A stretch of 64,000 bases of DNA, taken from NCBI GenBank assembly GCA_014799465.1, contig JAAVHZ010000074.1, forward strand, positions 1 through 64,000, in the 5' to 3' direction. The translations under genes and the position numbers were made by a program. Under the pieces are notes generated by a model that was given only the letters and a program-made list of their open reading frames with translations, was not told where the DNA came from and ran no database searches. Source of the stretch: Lachnospiraceae bacterium (GTDB lineage: Bacteria > Bacillota > Clostridia > Lachnospirales > Lachnospiraceae). Positions 9,120-17,629 of this stretch are shown in pieces (position 1 is the first letter of the stretch; each line of letters opens with the position of its first letter).

Positions 9120-10223
9120 TTAATTGTCATATACCCAGTTATCAAATCCGCAGTTCTTCGCTGAATTGTATATAGGTAAAATTATTTCACATAATTGTGA
9201 TTCAAATTGATTACGGTTCAAACCTTTTCTGTATAGGCGGTATCTGATATCTTCATTATTTAAATGTACCTTTGCACATTCATTAAATTTCTTTAAGACC
9301 TTTTCATACTGCCATATCATACTGTAAGACAAATACTCCTGCTCACATAATAATGGAAAGTATGTCTGCCAGTCAGGAAGCCTGTTACTCTTTCTACTGT
9401 TAATATCTCTGGTAGTAGGATGGAGATTCCAAAGTTCATCATGTGCTACATAAGACCATGGCACAAAATGGTCTATGGATATATTTTCTGCTGTCAACTC
9501 TGTATGCCCATATATTTCCCTAATCGGACGTAATTCCATAATCAGCCTCCAGTATTCCCTTACCTTTTCAAGCTTTCGTTCCTGTGGTGGATAAAGCTTA
9601 TCTGATATTCCCGGCACACTCGGATTACGTTTCTGCAGGTAAATAATCAATTTATACTGAAGCCACCCTTTTATAATATCCATATTTTTTTGTAAATACA
9701 GTGCCCAGTCTTTCTGCACATGTATTGTAGTATTAAGACCCTCATATGAACCAAATAAATATATTATTTGATTATAATGATTGATTCTCGCAATTCGTTC
9801 TTCAATACGTCCTTCAAAATCCTTACTTTTTAACTCCGGCATAAAAGGTGACTGAAGTCTGTAGGGAACATTTCCAATAAGAATCCTTTTTAACCGCATA
9901 ATTTCCCTGTCTCTGGTATGCTTAAGATAATTCAAAATAACTGACTTCTTTTCTGACGACTTCATTCCTGTAGTTTCTGAAATATGCTTTACTAATGTAG
10001 CCAGTTTATCCTTTGGTCCAAGACTTAAATGACATTCCAAAACCATATACCATGTATCCGCCACCATTTCATTTACTAATTCTTCAAAAGTAGCATTTGA
10101 CCTGCCCTCTTCCAACTTTGTAAGAATTGCCTTAAACCAAAAAAATTTGTAACATTCGCTTGTATTATCAAATAACCTCGCCAGATAATTTATATTAAGT
10201 TCATTAGAATATGGCAGTTGCAT
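9120..10223 (-). CDS. HNH endonuclease-domain protein
   Basis: A 367-residue protein. The first 230 residues are helical and not recognised. The nuclease module is SIDHFVPWSYVAHDELWNL (about 266-284) followed by RDINSRKSNRLPD: the D-H of the first strand, the N-L of the turn and the N..K..R helix form an HNH beta-beta-alpha metal site. Solitary proteins of this build occur as putative defence or restriction nucleases; no methylase is next to it, so that role is inference. AGAAGGAAGG precedes the ATG. A palindromic element (10305-10489) lies just upstream. Confidence 0.8.
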   Translation of the reverse strand: MQLPYSNELNINYLARLFDNTSECYKFFWFKAILTKLEEGRSNATFEELVNEMVADTWYMVLECHLSLGPKDKLATLVKHISETTGMKSSEKKSVILNYLKHTRDREIMRLKRILIGNVPYRLQSPFMPELKSKDFEGRIEERIARINHYNQIIYLFGSYEGLNTTIHVQKDWALYLQKNMDIIKGWLQYKLIIYLQKRNPSVPGISDKLYPPQERKLEKVREYWRLIMELRPIREIYGHTELTAENISIDHFVPWSYVAHDELWNLHPTTRDINSRKSNRLPDWQTYFPLLCEQEYLSYSMIWQYEKVLKKFNECAKVHLNNEDIRYRLYRKGLNRNQFESQLCEIILPIYNSAKNCGFDNWVYDN

Positions 10224-10304
10224 GATAACACCTTCCTTCTGGTTAATTGGATATTTATTGTGATATTATACCATAACATGGATTATCAGTAAAACTAAAC
10301 TGAC

Positions 10305-10489
10305 GTAACAGTTCAGCCATGCCATTCATAATTTGCCGGACTTTACATTTTGACTGAAAATTTTAATATCTGCCGGCAAATTATTCATGTAGGGCGTCCG
10401 CCCTATAGATAATAATATATAATAATTTCTTAGCAAGCGAGCTCCCACGAAATTATTATATATTATTATCTGCATGGCTGAACTGTTAC
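10305..10489. repeat. Nested inverted-repeat element 1 (185 bp)
   Basis: Non-coding element in the divergent gap between the HNH gene and terD. An 18-bp perfect terminal inverted repeat (10305-10322 with 10472-10489, start GTAACAGTTCAGCC) encloses three further dyads: a 17-base imperfect pair containing TTTGCCGG (10323-10339 with 10373-10389), a small AGGGCG/CGCCCT hairpin (10391-10404), and a perfect 23-bp AT-rich stem (10407-10429 with 10449-10471) with a 19-base loop TTAGCAAGCGAGCTCCCAC. No gene fits inside. It resembles a MITE or folded REP-like element. The rest of the gap 10224-10614 holds only the terD promoter. Confidence 0.8.
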
Positions 10490-10517
10490 AATTTGACACT
10501 ATAATTTTCGACAACAG

Positions 10518-10547
10518 TTGCTAATTTTCTATCATATAGTGTATAAT
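10518..10547 (+). promoter_or_regulatory. Promoter of the terD-AIM24 pair
   Basis: TTGCTA (10518-10523) and TATAAT (10542-10547) are separated by 18 bases, about 70 bases before the terD start. It fits a housekeeping sigma-A promoter. Confidence 0.6.
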
Positions 10548-10614
10548 AAAGTGGAATTTTAAATACTGCTAATCCCGCAAAATAAGTAACGTTTCTCAAA
10601 AACAAGGAGGACTC

Positions 10615-11451
10615 ATGATAAGCACAGCTATGAAAACAAAGGGTGCCATTGACCGCAACTCCCTTTCCTCAATAAATAAAATTAAAGTGCAGGGTGCTAT
10701 GACCGGCAGCAATATATTTACGCTGAATCAATCGGAAACCCTCAACCAGCCACAGAGGTCTGTACCCACAAGTACAGGTACATCATCTCATAGCAATCCA
10801 CATACACGCCCTGCCGGTGCAGCACCTTCTCAGTCACAGCATACACAAAATGTTATTCAATCAACTGTGGCACAACCGGTACAGCGGTCACTGCCACCTC
10901 TTACAAAACAAATCCGTAAAGGTCAGAAAGTACCGTTAAATTCCGGCATGCCACTTGAAAATATCAGTGCATGTTTTGGCTGGAATACTTCCAATTCACA
11001 GTGTGATGTTGATGTTTCTGCATTTTTATTAGGTGCAGATGGTAAAGTTCTTGGTGACTCATGGTTTGTTTTCTACGGACAGACTACAAGTCCTGACAAA
11101 AGCTGTACCTTCCAACCGGACGATGCCGTTGACAGGGAAATTATCCAAATCAATTTTAAAAAACTGAATGCTGCCGTTAAAAAAATTGTCTTTGTTTTGA
11201 CAATTAATGATGCCTTCTCCAAAAAACTGAATTTTGGAATGTTGAAGGATGCATATGTCAGAATCCTTCAAGAAGGACGGACAGAATTAGTAAGTTTTAA
11301 GATGAGTGATTACTATGATAACGTTATATCCATGATGATTGGAGAAATTTATGATTACAACGGTACTTGGAAGTTTAATGCCATAGGAAATGGTGTTGCA
11401 AGAGACCTTGCCGGTCTGTGTGCCTTATATGGTGTGCAGGTAAGTGATTAA
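10615..11451 (+). CDS. TerD-family stress protein with low-complexity N-terminus
   Basis: A 278-residue protein of the TerD/CABP family. Residues 1-95 are rich in Thr, Ser, Gln and Pro and look disordered. The TerD domain runs from about residue 98 to the end, with the calcium-site region CDVDVSAFLLGADGKV, then SWFVFYGQ and AVKKIVFVLTIND. TerD proteins bind Ca2+ and appear in tellurite, phage and envelope-stress modules. AAGGAGG lies four bases before the ATG; a second ATG at 10630 is further away. The AIM24 gene follows after 35 bases, and the two probably form a bicistron. Confidence 0.87.
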   Translation: MISTAMKTKGAIDRNSLSSINKIKVQGAMTGSNIFTLNQSETLNQPQRSVPTSTGTSSHSNPHTRPAGAAPSQSQHTQNVIQSTVAQPVQRSLPPLTKQIRKGQKVPLNSGMPLENISACFGWNTSNSQCDVDVSAFLLGADGKVLGDSWFVFYGQTTSPDKSCTFQPDDAVDREIIQINFKKLNAAVKKIVFVLTINDAFSKKLNFGMLKDAYVRILQEGRTELVSFKMSDYYDNVISMMIGEIYDYNGTWKFNAIGNGVARDLAGLCALYGVQVSD

Positions 11452-11486
11452 TTCCGGTTTACCCAGAATAAGGAGGATTTTATACT

Positions 11487-12188
11487 ATGATAACTTTTGA
11501 AACGGTCAATGAATTAACGCTGAAAGTCACATGCAGCGGAAATGATGTAATAATTGCAAAAGCAGGCTCATTTATCGCAGGTGACAGTGCAGGCGGCAAA
11601 AATTACAAATTTGAAAAGCTTCTTCTAGGTCCGCAGGATAATTTTGCACAGGCTGCTTTAGGCTCTTTGATACGCCGTGTAACGGGAGAAAACCTTCCAC
11701 TTATGAAGGTCATGCTAAACGGCGATTCTGTAACCTACTATGCCAATTACAGCCAGCACGTTGTTATCTATAAGCTTGCACCCGGAGAAGTTATTTCGGT
11801 GGAATCCGACAATATACTTGCTTTTACACAAGAATGTCGTTATGAAGTACGATTTATTGGCTGCGGTATCCTGTCCCAGAAAGGTTTAGCTACTACCCTG
11901 ATAACCGGTAGTGGTAACAATTCTTATGTTGCTGTCCTTTCCAATGGCAACCCGATTGTACTAAGCAATATACAAAGCCACAATACACTGTCTGTTGACC
12001 CGGATGCCGTAATCTGCTGGATGAGCCAGTCCGGTTACTGTGACCCACAGATTAAGGCTGATTTGAACTGGAAAACATTTATCGGACAGACTTCCGGAGA
12101 GTCTTATGCATTTGAATGGAGCGGAAACCAACCCGTTTCTGTTATCGTACAGCCAACAGAACGGCGAGGCGGTGTAAGCATAACATAG
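11487..12188 (+). CDS. AIM24-family protein
   Basis: A 233-residue all-beta protein of the AIM24 family (TRAP-like fold), seen in the repeated beta segments GNDVIIAKAGSFIAGDS, GEVISVESDNILAFT and PIVLSNIQSHNTLSVDPDA. The family's biochemical role is unknown, but bacterial members are repeatedly found beside TerD-type genes, as here. AAGGAGG precedes the ATG. It has no signal peptide and no membrane helix, so it is likely cytoplasmic. A bidirectional terminator follows. Confidence 0.85.
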   Translation: MITFETVNELTLKVTCSGNDVIIAKAGSFIAGDSAGGKNYKFEKLLLGPQDNFAQAALGSLIRRVTGENLPLMKVMLNGDSVTYYANYSQHVVIYKLAPGEVISVESDNILAFTQECRYEVRFIGCGILSQKGLATTLITGSGNNSYVAVLSNGNPIVLSNIQSHNTLSVDPDAVICWMSQSGYCDPQIKADLNWKTFIGQTSGESYAFEWSGNQPVSVIVQPTERRGGVSIT

Positions 12189-12195
12189 AAAATTC

Positions 12196-12233
12196 AAAAG
12201 ACATGAAACATCTATTGATGATTCATGTCTTTT
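12196..12233. terminator. Bidirectional terminator
   Basis: AAAAGACATGAA (12196-12207) and TTCATGTCTTTT (12222-12233) form a 12-bp stem with a 14-base loop. It lies between the convergent AIM24 and cell-wall hydrolase genes and can serve both. Confidence 0.85.
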
Positions 12234-12245
12234 ATTATGTTAATA

Positions 12246-13451
12246 TTAATTATAAAATACCTGATTACCTATAATTGAATATGAGTTATATGCACCATAG
12301 TTTGCATGTGATAATGAACAAAAGCTTGTGTATGAAGGTACATTATTAACTCCTGATAAAGCTTCATTTGCCGCCTGTACTGACTGTGAATTCGGTCCGC
12401 TTGAAAGTGCTGCTGCAAATGTTCCGAGCCTTACTACCGAAAACTGTCCCGGTGCATATATTACATCGCTTATTGTACTTCCATATCTGCCACCTCTTAA
12501 TCTGTTAAGAACAATATTAGCAGTAGCAAGCTTTCCTTCATAAGGTTCGTTTCCTGCCTCTGCATTTACAAGGCATGCTAACAGGTATGCATCATCATAA
12601 GAAATGTCATATGATTCTGTCTGAACTGTCTCCTCAAATCTTTCTTCCTGAACCGTCTTCTGCTGTGCTTTTGCCTCGGCAGCTATTCTTGCCTGTTCTT
12701 CTTCTATAGATACCGCCTTACCGATTTTCATTTCCACATTTACAAATTCAGAAGAGATATAAGCAGAACCTCCGTCATACTCAATCTGTACCCATCCGTC
12801 CTGACTGCTCTGACATACATATTCATCATTAATATCTGCCAGCCCATATATTTTGGCTTCAGCATCAGGAGTTTCTCTGATTCGTATATTATCTCCTGTA
12901 ACGAACGCTGTAAGAGTTCCAACTTCATTTGCTTTATTTTCAGCATCTGCTCCTGTCAAAATGTAATCATTGCTTACATATCCTTCAACAGAACCTGACG
13001 TTATATGTGTCCACTGCTCACCCTTTTCTAATATGTCACCACCTGAACCTGCGTATAATTTTCCAACAACTTCTGCCTCTTCACTTGCTGAACTTCTTAT
13101 ATTAAGGTATTCATTTACATTTACCATAAATTTATTTTCATATGGTGATGTCTCTGCCTCAGTTTCAACTTCCTGACTTGTTTCCAAATTGTCTTCTGTG
13201 TTTCCTGCTGAATCCTCTGCACCTACCAATATAGCTTTGTTTGATTCTATATCTGCTATAATACCAAACTCTTTGTCTTCAATACTATCAAGAATATGTG
13301 TAGTTTCTGAATTTTTACTACTATTGTCTTTTGAATTCTCTGTTGTAGTATTGGCAGGTTTTGAAACTATCATCATACCTGCTGCTATAGTCAGTACAAT
13401 AATTGCACCTATCATCACAGCATCTACCATTCTACTTTTCTTCAAATTCAT
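12246..13451 (-). CDS. SleB/CwlJ-type cell-wall hydrolase with two SH3 domains
   Basis: Exported peptidoglycan hydrolase of 401 residues. It has an N-terminal signal anchor (about 10-30), a Ser/Asn/Glu-rich linker, two bacterial SH3 domains (about 110-165 with YLNIRSSAS, and 180-238 with NIRIRETPD), a short Ala/Gln coiled segment, and a C-terminal Hydrolase_2 domain (about 285-401). The last shows the family start DDAYLLACLVNAEAGNEPYE, with the catalytic Glu, and VILNRL..IYAPGQFS. Relatives cleave spore cortex or vegetative wall. AGGAGG precedes the ATG. The 287-base gap upstream, to 13739, holds the promoters of the divergent genes and nothing else recognised. Confidence 0.88.
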   Translation of the reverse strand: MNLKKSRMVDAVMIGAIIVLTIAAGMMIVSKPANTTTENSKDNSSKNSETTHILDSIEDKEFGIIADIESNKAILVGAEDSAGNTEDNLETSQEVETEAETSPYENKFMVNVNEYLNIRSSASEEAEVVGKLYAGSGGDILEKGEQWTHITSGSVEGYVSNDYILTGADAENKANEVGTLTAFVTGDNIRIRETPDAEAKIYGLADINDEYVCQSSQDGWVQIEYDGGSAYISSEFVNVEMKIGKAVSIEEEQARIAAEAKAQQKTVQEERFEETVQTESYDISYDDAYLLACLVNAEAGNEPYEGKLATANIVLNRLRGGRYGSTISDVIYAPGQFSVVRLGTFAAALSSGPNSQSVQAANEALSGVNNVPSYTSFCSLSHANYGAYNSYSIIGNQVFYN

Positions 13452-13670
13452 TGCTTACCTCCTAAAAGTTAATTTTGTATTTACACTTATTACAAAATTA
13501 TTACATTTGTTACGGAAGTATTCTAGCAAACTATTTATTTTTTGTCAACATTATATTTTTTCTACTTTTCGCATATTCTATAATTAAACTCTTTTATGTG
13601 ACATTTTTACATCTTTTTTATGTATTTACTGCCATTATTTATTAAAAACACAAAAATTTATCAAAAAACC

Positions 13671-13699
13671 TTGCAAAATTTAACAGATAGGGTTATTAT
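13671..13699 (+). promoter_or_regulatory. Promoter of the DUF6465 gene
   Basis: TTGCAA (13671-13676), a 17-base spacer and TATTAT (13694-13699), 40 bases before the start codon. Confidence 0.6.
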
Positions 13700-13738
13700 C
13701 TATGCAGAAGTCATCTTCTAAAAACAAGGAGGAATATC

Positions 13739-14209
13739 ATGGACAAGAATAAGGAATCAAAGACCACTAGTACTAAAGCTGCTTCTAAAGCATCTGAACC
13801 TGCTAAGGTCGATACTACTGTTGCTGCTAAAACAGCAGACACTGCTGCGGCAAAGTCTGAAACAAAAACAGAAGCAAAGACTGCTGCCAAAGCTGAAACA
13901 AAAACAACTGCAAAGAAGACTACTTCAAAAAAGACAGCTGCTAAAACTGCCAAGACTACTACTAAAACTACTACAAAAAAGGCTGCTGCTAAAAAAGAAG
14001 AAATTGAAACATCAGTTGCAGTTCAGTTTTTAGGAAAAGAAATATTTACAGCCAACCTCATAGAGGAAGTTAAAAAAGCCTGGGTTGAGCAATTCGAAGG
14101 AAAGCTTTCTGACATTAAATCTATAGAGCTTTACATAAAGCCAGAAGAAATGAAAGCCTACTTTGTTGTAAATGGTTCATCAAATGAAAATTATTTTATA
14201 AATTTATAA
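13739..14209 (+). CDS. DUF6465-family protein with histone-H1-like tail
   Basis: A 156-residue protein in two parts. Residues 1-85 are almost only Lys, Ala, Thr and Glu, in the style of histone H1 or phasin-like tails, and are likely to bind nucleic acid or be disordered. Residues 86-156 form a small alpha/beta domain (AVQFLGKEIFTANLIEEVKK...IELYIKPEEMKAYFVVNG) that matches DUF6465 of Lachnospiraceae. Function is unknown. It has its own promoter, an AAGGAGG site and a terminator, so it is a single-gene unit. Confidence 0.82.
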   Translation: MDKNKESKTTSTKAASKASEPAKVDTTVAAKTADTAAAKSETKTEAKTAAKAETKTTAKKTTSKKTAAKTAKTTTKTTTKKAAAKKEEIETSVAVQFLGKEIFTANLIEEVKKAWVEQFEGKLSDIKSIELYIKPEEMKAYFVVNGSSNENYFINL

Positions 14210-14220
14210 AATAAATTATA

Positions 14221-14255
14221 AAAAGAGATTGCCTGAATACAGGCAATCTCTTTTT
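14221..14255 (+). terminator. Intrinsic terminator
   Basis: AAAAGAGATTGCCTG (14221-14235) pairs with its complement at 14240-14254 around a four-base loop and runs into T5. It serves the DUF6465 gene and could also stop truA transcripts from the other strand. Confidence 0.9.
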
Positions 14256-14278
14256 ATATATTAAGTTAATATATTAAC

Positions 14279-15019
14279 TTAATATTCAACCTCTACAAGA
14301 ATAAGCCCGCATGCCGGTGCCGTAGCACCTGCTGACTGTCTGTCACACGCACACAGTATATCTTTTATACTGTCACAATCTCTGACCCCTCTGCCCACTT
14401 CTATCAATGTACCTGTGATAATACGTACCATATTATATAAAAATCCATTTCCGTGGTATAATATACGGACTTCCCCATATTCATCTCTTGTAATATCAAT
14501 TGAATATATTGTGCGGACAGTTGATTTTTTCATATGCCTGTTAGAACAAAAGCTTTTAAAATCGTGCTCTCCTACCAGTAATTCTGCTGCCTTACGCATC
14601 AGTTCAATATCAAGATATGCATCATAATGGTATTTGTAATTTCTGCAAAATACATCAGATTCTACGGTATTCTGAATTCTATAGAGATACTTTTTCCCTT
14701 TTGCATTTAATCTGCTATGGAATCTGGTATCAACCTCCTCGACACTTAATATACATATATCATCCTGAAGATTTCTGTTAAGCTGTTCCTTGAGCTTTAA
14801 AGTCTCTACATGCCTTATCAGCTTAAAGTTCGCCACTTGTGCCAAAGCATGCACTCCGGCATCCGTCCTTCCTGAACCTACTACTTCCGCTTCCTCTCCT
14901 GTCACATTTTTTACTGCTCTTTCAAGTGCACCCTGAATCGTATTTTTCGTATTTCCCTGCTTTTGCCATCCATTATAGCCGCTTCCGTCATACTTAATTA
15001 TCAATTTGTAATTATACAT
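14279..15019 (-). CDS. truA: tRNA pseudouridine(38-40) synthase
   Basis: Isomerises uridines 38-40 in the tRNA anticodon arm. The 246-residue protein is of usual TruA length. It starts YKLIIKYDGSGYNGWQKQ, has the catalytic segment GSGRTDAGVHALAQVANF with the essential Asp, and shows FLYNMVRIITGTLIEVG near the end. The site GAAAAGG lies upstream of the ATG. The preceding gene ends 2 bases before it, so it is the last gene of a co-directional run from 18682. Confidence 0.95.
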   Translation of the reverse strand: MYNYKLIIKYDGSGYNGWQKQGNTKNTIQGALERAVKNVTGEEAEVVGSGRTDAGVHALAQVANFKLIRHVETLKLKEQLNRNLQDDICILSVEEVDTRFHSRLNAKGKKYLYRIQNTVESDVFCRNYKYHYDAYLDIELMRKAAELLVGEHDFKSFCSNRHMKKSTVRTIYSIDITRDEYGEVRILYHGNGFLYNMVRIITGTLIEVGRGVRDCDSIKDILCACDRQSAGATAPACGLILVEVEY

Positions 15020-15021
15020 GA

Positions 15022-15522
15022 TTATACCTTTTCTTTATACTTAATATACCTTATATATTCTACTTCATCGCATCTGACCATGCCATTATTCTTAAACCCA
15101 AGCTTTTCTGCAAGTTTTTTTGACGGAACATTATCTTCTTTTATAAAACAGTTTATCTCTTCCGATTCAAGTTCATCAAAAGCATATCCTATTATATAAC
15201 TCATGGCTTCAAACGCATAGCCATTTCCCTGAAAACTGCTACCCACCAAATAACCTGCTTCCAGCTTTATTTCTCCGTCTACCATTCTGTTGCTTAATCC
15301 GGCTCTTCCTATGATTGTACCATCTTTTAACTGCAATATCCACAGCCCATATCCATAATATCCATACATATTCTTAATATATGCTGATGTAAACTCCTCT
15401 TCTTCCTTGCGGTCTTCATAAAGGCTTTCTACATACTTCGTTACATTTTCATCATATATACCATAAAGGTCATCCAAATCCGCAACACTCATTTCCCTTA
15501 TTATAAGTCTGGAAGTTTCCAT
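15022..15522 (-). CDS. RimJ/RimL-like GNAT acetyltransferase
   Basis: A 166-residue acetyltransferase of the RimJ/RimL group. It starts METSRLIIREM, has the acetyl-CoA loop region GYLVGSSFQGNGYAFEA and ends with SKKLAEKLGFKNNG, the usual motif B. The target could be a ribosomal protein N-terminus or a small amine; sequence does not decide. The ribosome site is weak, and translational coupling with the gene before it (6-base gap) is likely. Confidence 0.85.
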   Translation of the reverse strand: METSRLIIREMSVADLDDLYGIYDENVTKYVESLYEDRKEEEEFTSAYIKNMYGYYGYGLWILQLKDGTIIGRAGLSNRMVDGEIKLEAGYLVGSSFQGNGYAFEAMSYIIGYAFDELESEEINCFIKEDNVPSKKLAEKLGFKNNGMVRCDEVEYIRYIKYKEKV

Positions 15523-15528
15523 TACAGT

Positions 15529-16203
15529 TCATGGTTCACCATTTGCATGGCAGTATACCATATTAAAAAATGACATATCCAGTCCAACAAAACTTTCCAC
15601 CAGATAATGTGCATTAGATAAATCCTGTACTCCGGAATTTGGGTTAATATATCCTACACAAGTCATTCCCGCCGACCGTGCTGCATTTACACCATTTGCC
15701 GAATCCTCTATTACCATACATTCGCTGCTGTCAACCTCTAACAGCTCTGCTGCATTTAAAAATATATCCGGTGCAGGCTTAGGATGTGCTACATTCATGC
15801 CACTTACAAGTATATCAAAATACTGTTTTATCCCAAGTGAAGATACTACATTATCTATAATATCAGGTGCAGACGAAGATGCCACTGCAAGACGCAGTTT
15901 GTTTTTTCTGAACATTTCCACTAACTCACAGGCACCGGGTATCTTAATATATCCGTCTTTTCCTATAATATCCTTTGAGCCTTGTTCAGACATCTTATTT
16001 AAACTTTCTATTTCATCTTCTATACCATAGTCTTCTTTCAGCACCTGCCACATATGAGTAAGTGTACTTCCTATAAACTGTTTATAATATTCGTATTCAA
16101 GGTCATGACCGAATCCTTTCATAATTTTCTTATTAGCCTCAAAATGAACCGGTTCACTGTCTATCAATACACCATCCATATCAAATATTATTGCTTTTAA
16201 CAT
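15529..16203 (-). CDS. HAD-superfamily hydrolase, beta-phosphoglucomutase-like
   Basis: A 224-residue HAD phosphatase or mutase. Motif I is DMDGVLIDSEP with nucleophile and acid/base Asp residues; motif II is the Ser of VASSSAPD; motif III Lys lies in HPKPAPDIF; motif IV is VIEDSANGVNAA. The cap is the helical PGMB type. Likely substrates are sugar phosphates. Its ATG overlaps the end of the peptidyl-prolyl isomerase gene (ATGTTAA), which suggests coupled translation. Confidence 0.9.
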   Translation of the reverse strand: MLKAIIFDMDGVLIDSEPVHFEANKKIMKGFGHDLEYEYYKQFIGSTLTHMWQVLKEDYGIEDEIESLNKMSEQGSKDIIGKDGYIKIPGACELVEMFRKNKLRLAVASSSAPDIIDNVVSSLGIKQYFDILVSGMNVAHPKPAPDIFLNAAELLEVDSSECMVIEDSANGVNAARSAGMTCVGYINPNSGVQDLSNAHYLVESFVGLDMSFFNMVYCHANGEP

Positions 16204-16721
16204 TTTTCAGGTTCTCCATAGTCCACTCCGAATGTATCTACAGTTACCTTTTTCATAACTATATCTTCTAATGGTCTGTCCATATAGTCTGTCGGCATTT
16301 CTGCTATGTTGTTGACTATATCCATTCCCTCTGTTACCTTTCCAAATGCCGCATATTCTCCGTCCAAATGTGGACTCGTCTTGTGCATGATAAAGAACTG
16401 TGAACCGCCTGAATTTGGATGCTGTGCCCTCGCCATTGAAAGTACTCCCTCTGTATGCTTCAACTCATTTACCACACCATTTCTTGCGAATTCTCCCTTA
16501 ATGGAATATCCCGGATTACCCATTCCCGTACCTTCGGGGCATCCTCCCTGTATCATAAATCCTCTGATTACCCTGTGGAATATCAATCCATCATAAAAGC
16601 CTTTATCAATAAGACTTATAAAATTCTTCACCGTATTAGGTGCTGTTTCGGGATAAAGTTCTGCTTTAATAATATCTCCATTTTCCATTTCAAATGTAAC
16701 TATTGGTTTCTTATTTTCCAT
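16197..16721 (-). CDS. Cyclophilin-type peptidyl-prolyl isomerase
   Basis: Cyclophilin of 174 residues that catalyses cis-trans isomerisation of Xaa-Pro bonds. Visible are TVKNFISLIDKGFYDGLIFHRVIRGFM (quoted in parts: NFISLIDKG, FHRVIRGFMIQGG), MARAQHPNSGGSQFFI and HLDGEYAAFGKV, which carry the active-site Arg, Phe, Gln and His positions. No signal peptide, so cytoplasmic. The ATG at 16721 has GGAG six bases upstream; an in-frame TTG at 16733 is less likely. Confidence 0.93.
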   Translation of the reverse strand: MENKKPIVTFEMENGDIIKAELYPETAPNTVKNFISLIDKGFYDGLIFHRVIRGFMIQGGCPEGTGMGNPGYSIKGEFARNGVVNELKHTEGVLSMARAQHPNSGGSQFFIMHKTSPHLDGEYAAFGKVTEGMDIVNNIAEMPTDYMDRPLEDIVMKKVTVDTFGVDYGEPEKC

Positions 16722-16754
16722 TTCTTTCTCCAATCTTTATATAAAATAATTTGA

Positions 16755-17615
16755 CTAAAATTTACGTCCGCCTCCACCATGGCTTCTTCCGCTGCTGCTT
16801 CTATGGTGGGAGCCTCCGCTGTGACCGCTTCCTCCGCCGCTGCTGCTGCTCTGAATCTTGGTCTTTGTAACTGTAGTCCTTAGATATGTATCCATAGACC
16901 TATGCATATTAAACTTATTTCTATTCATATATGTGTTTGCATTAACTGTCATCCTTGATTTGGATTTTGAAGTCATACAAAGTACTATTATTGCACTTAC
17001 TACTGCCGCAACTAACAAATCTATTAAAGGATTTGCAAAAATACTCTCATGGCTGTCTTCCTCAAAGTCTTCATAATCCGTATAATCACCATCAAACCAT
17101 GATTCCACATCATCATAATAATAGTTATTGATACGGGATACATGACTATTTACTTCATTAATAAATGTCACGGCTGCATTATAATAGTCTTCTGAAACCA
17201 TATAATTATACAAGTCATCAAGCACATTGTCTATATCATTATCATTAAAATATTGTATTGCTATACCCTCTGTAGATATATAAATTTCTCTATTATCCAT
17301 ATCCATCAGAAGAATCAGACCTGAACCCCCTTGGTCATATCCAAATCCCATATCATCATAAAAATCATCAGCATACACCATTGAAGATTTTCCTTGTGAA
17401 TCATTAATAGTTGCAACCACCACATCAAGCTTTGTCTGGTTTGCACTGCTTACACACATTTCCTGAAGTTCATCTATTTCGTATTCCGTAAAAAGCCCTG
17501 CATCATCATACACTTTACTTTGATACTCATCATACTCTTTAGTATAACCACAAAACATTATACTCATTACAAACACTATAAGAAATGCCGGTATTTTAAA
17601 TCTTTTTATATTCAT
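16755..17615 (-). CDS. TPM-domain secreted or membrane protein
   Basis: A 286-residue protein with an N-terminal export signal (a Cys at the end of the hydrophobic stretch leaves lipoprotein processing open) and a TPM domain (about 33-165: VYDDAGLFTEYEIDELQEM, then LILLMDMDNREIYISTEG). Next come an acidic Tyr/Asp-rich stretch, a membrane helix (about 190-210) and a C-terminal tail of Gly, Ser and His, ending GGGGRKF. The TPM domain is the fold of YgcG/Psb32-like proteins, some with phosphatase activity. It is paired with the zinc-ribbon gene 14 bases upstream, a recurring pair in Lachnospiraceae. Confidence 0.85.
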   Translation of the reverse strand: MNIKRFKIPAFLIVFVMSIMFCGYTKEYDEYQSKVYDDAGLFTEYEIDELQEMCVSSANQTKLDVVVATINDSQGKSSMVYADDFYDDMGFGYDQGGSGLILLMDMDNREIYISTEGIAIQYFNDNDIDNVLDDLYNYMVSEDYYNAAVTFINEVNSHVSRINNYYYDDVESWFDGDYTDYEDFEEDSHESIFANPLIDLLVAAVVSAIIVLCMTSKSKSRMTVNANTYMNRNKFNMHRSMDTYLRTTVTKTKIQSSSSGGGSGHSGGSHHRSSSGRSHGGGGRKF

Positions 17616-17629
17616 TTTTTATTTCCTCC

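Noticed and set aside
10326-10514. Minus-strand 62-residue frame over element 1
   Set aside because: It is read through the nested inverted repeats and has no ribosome site; the palindrome explains the sequence better.
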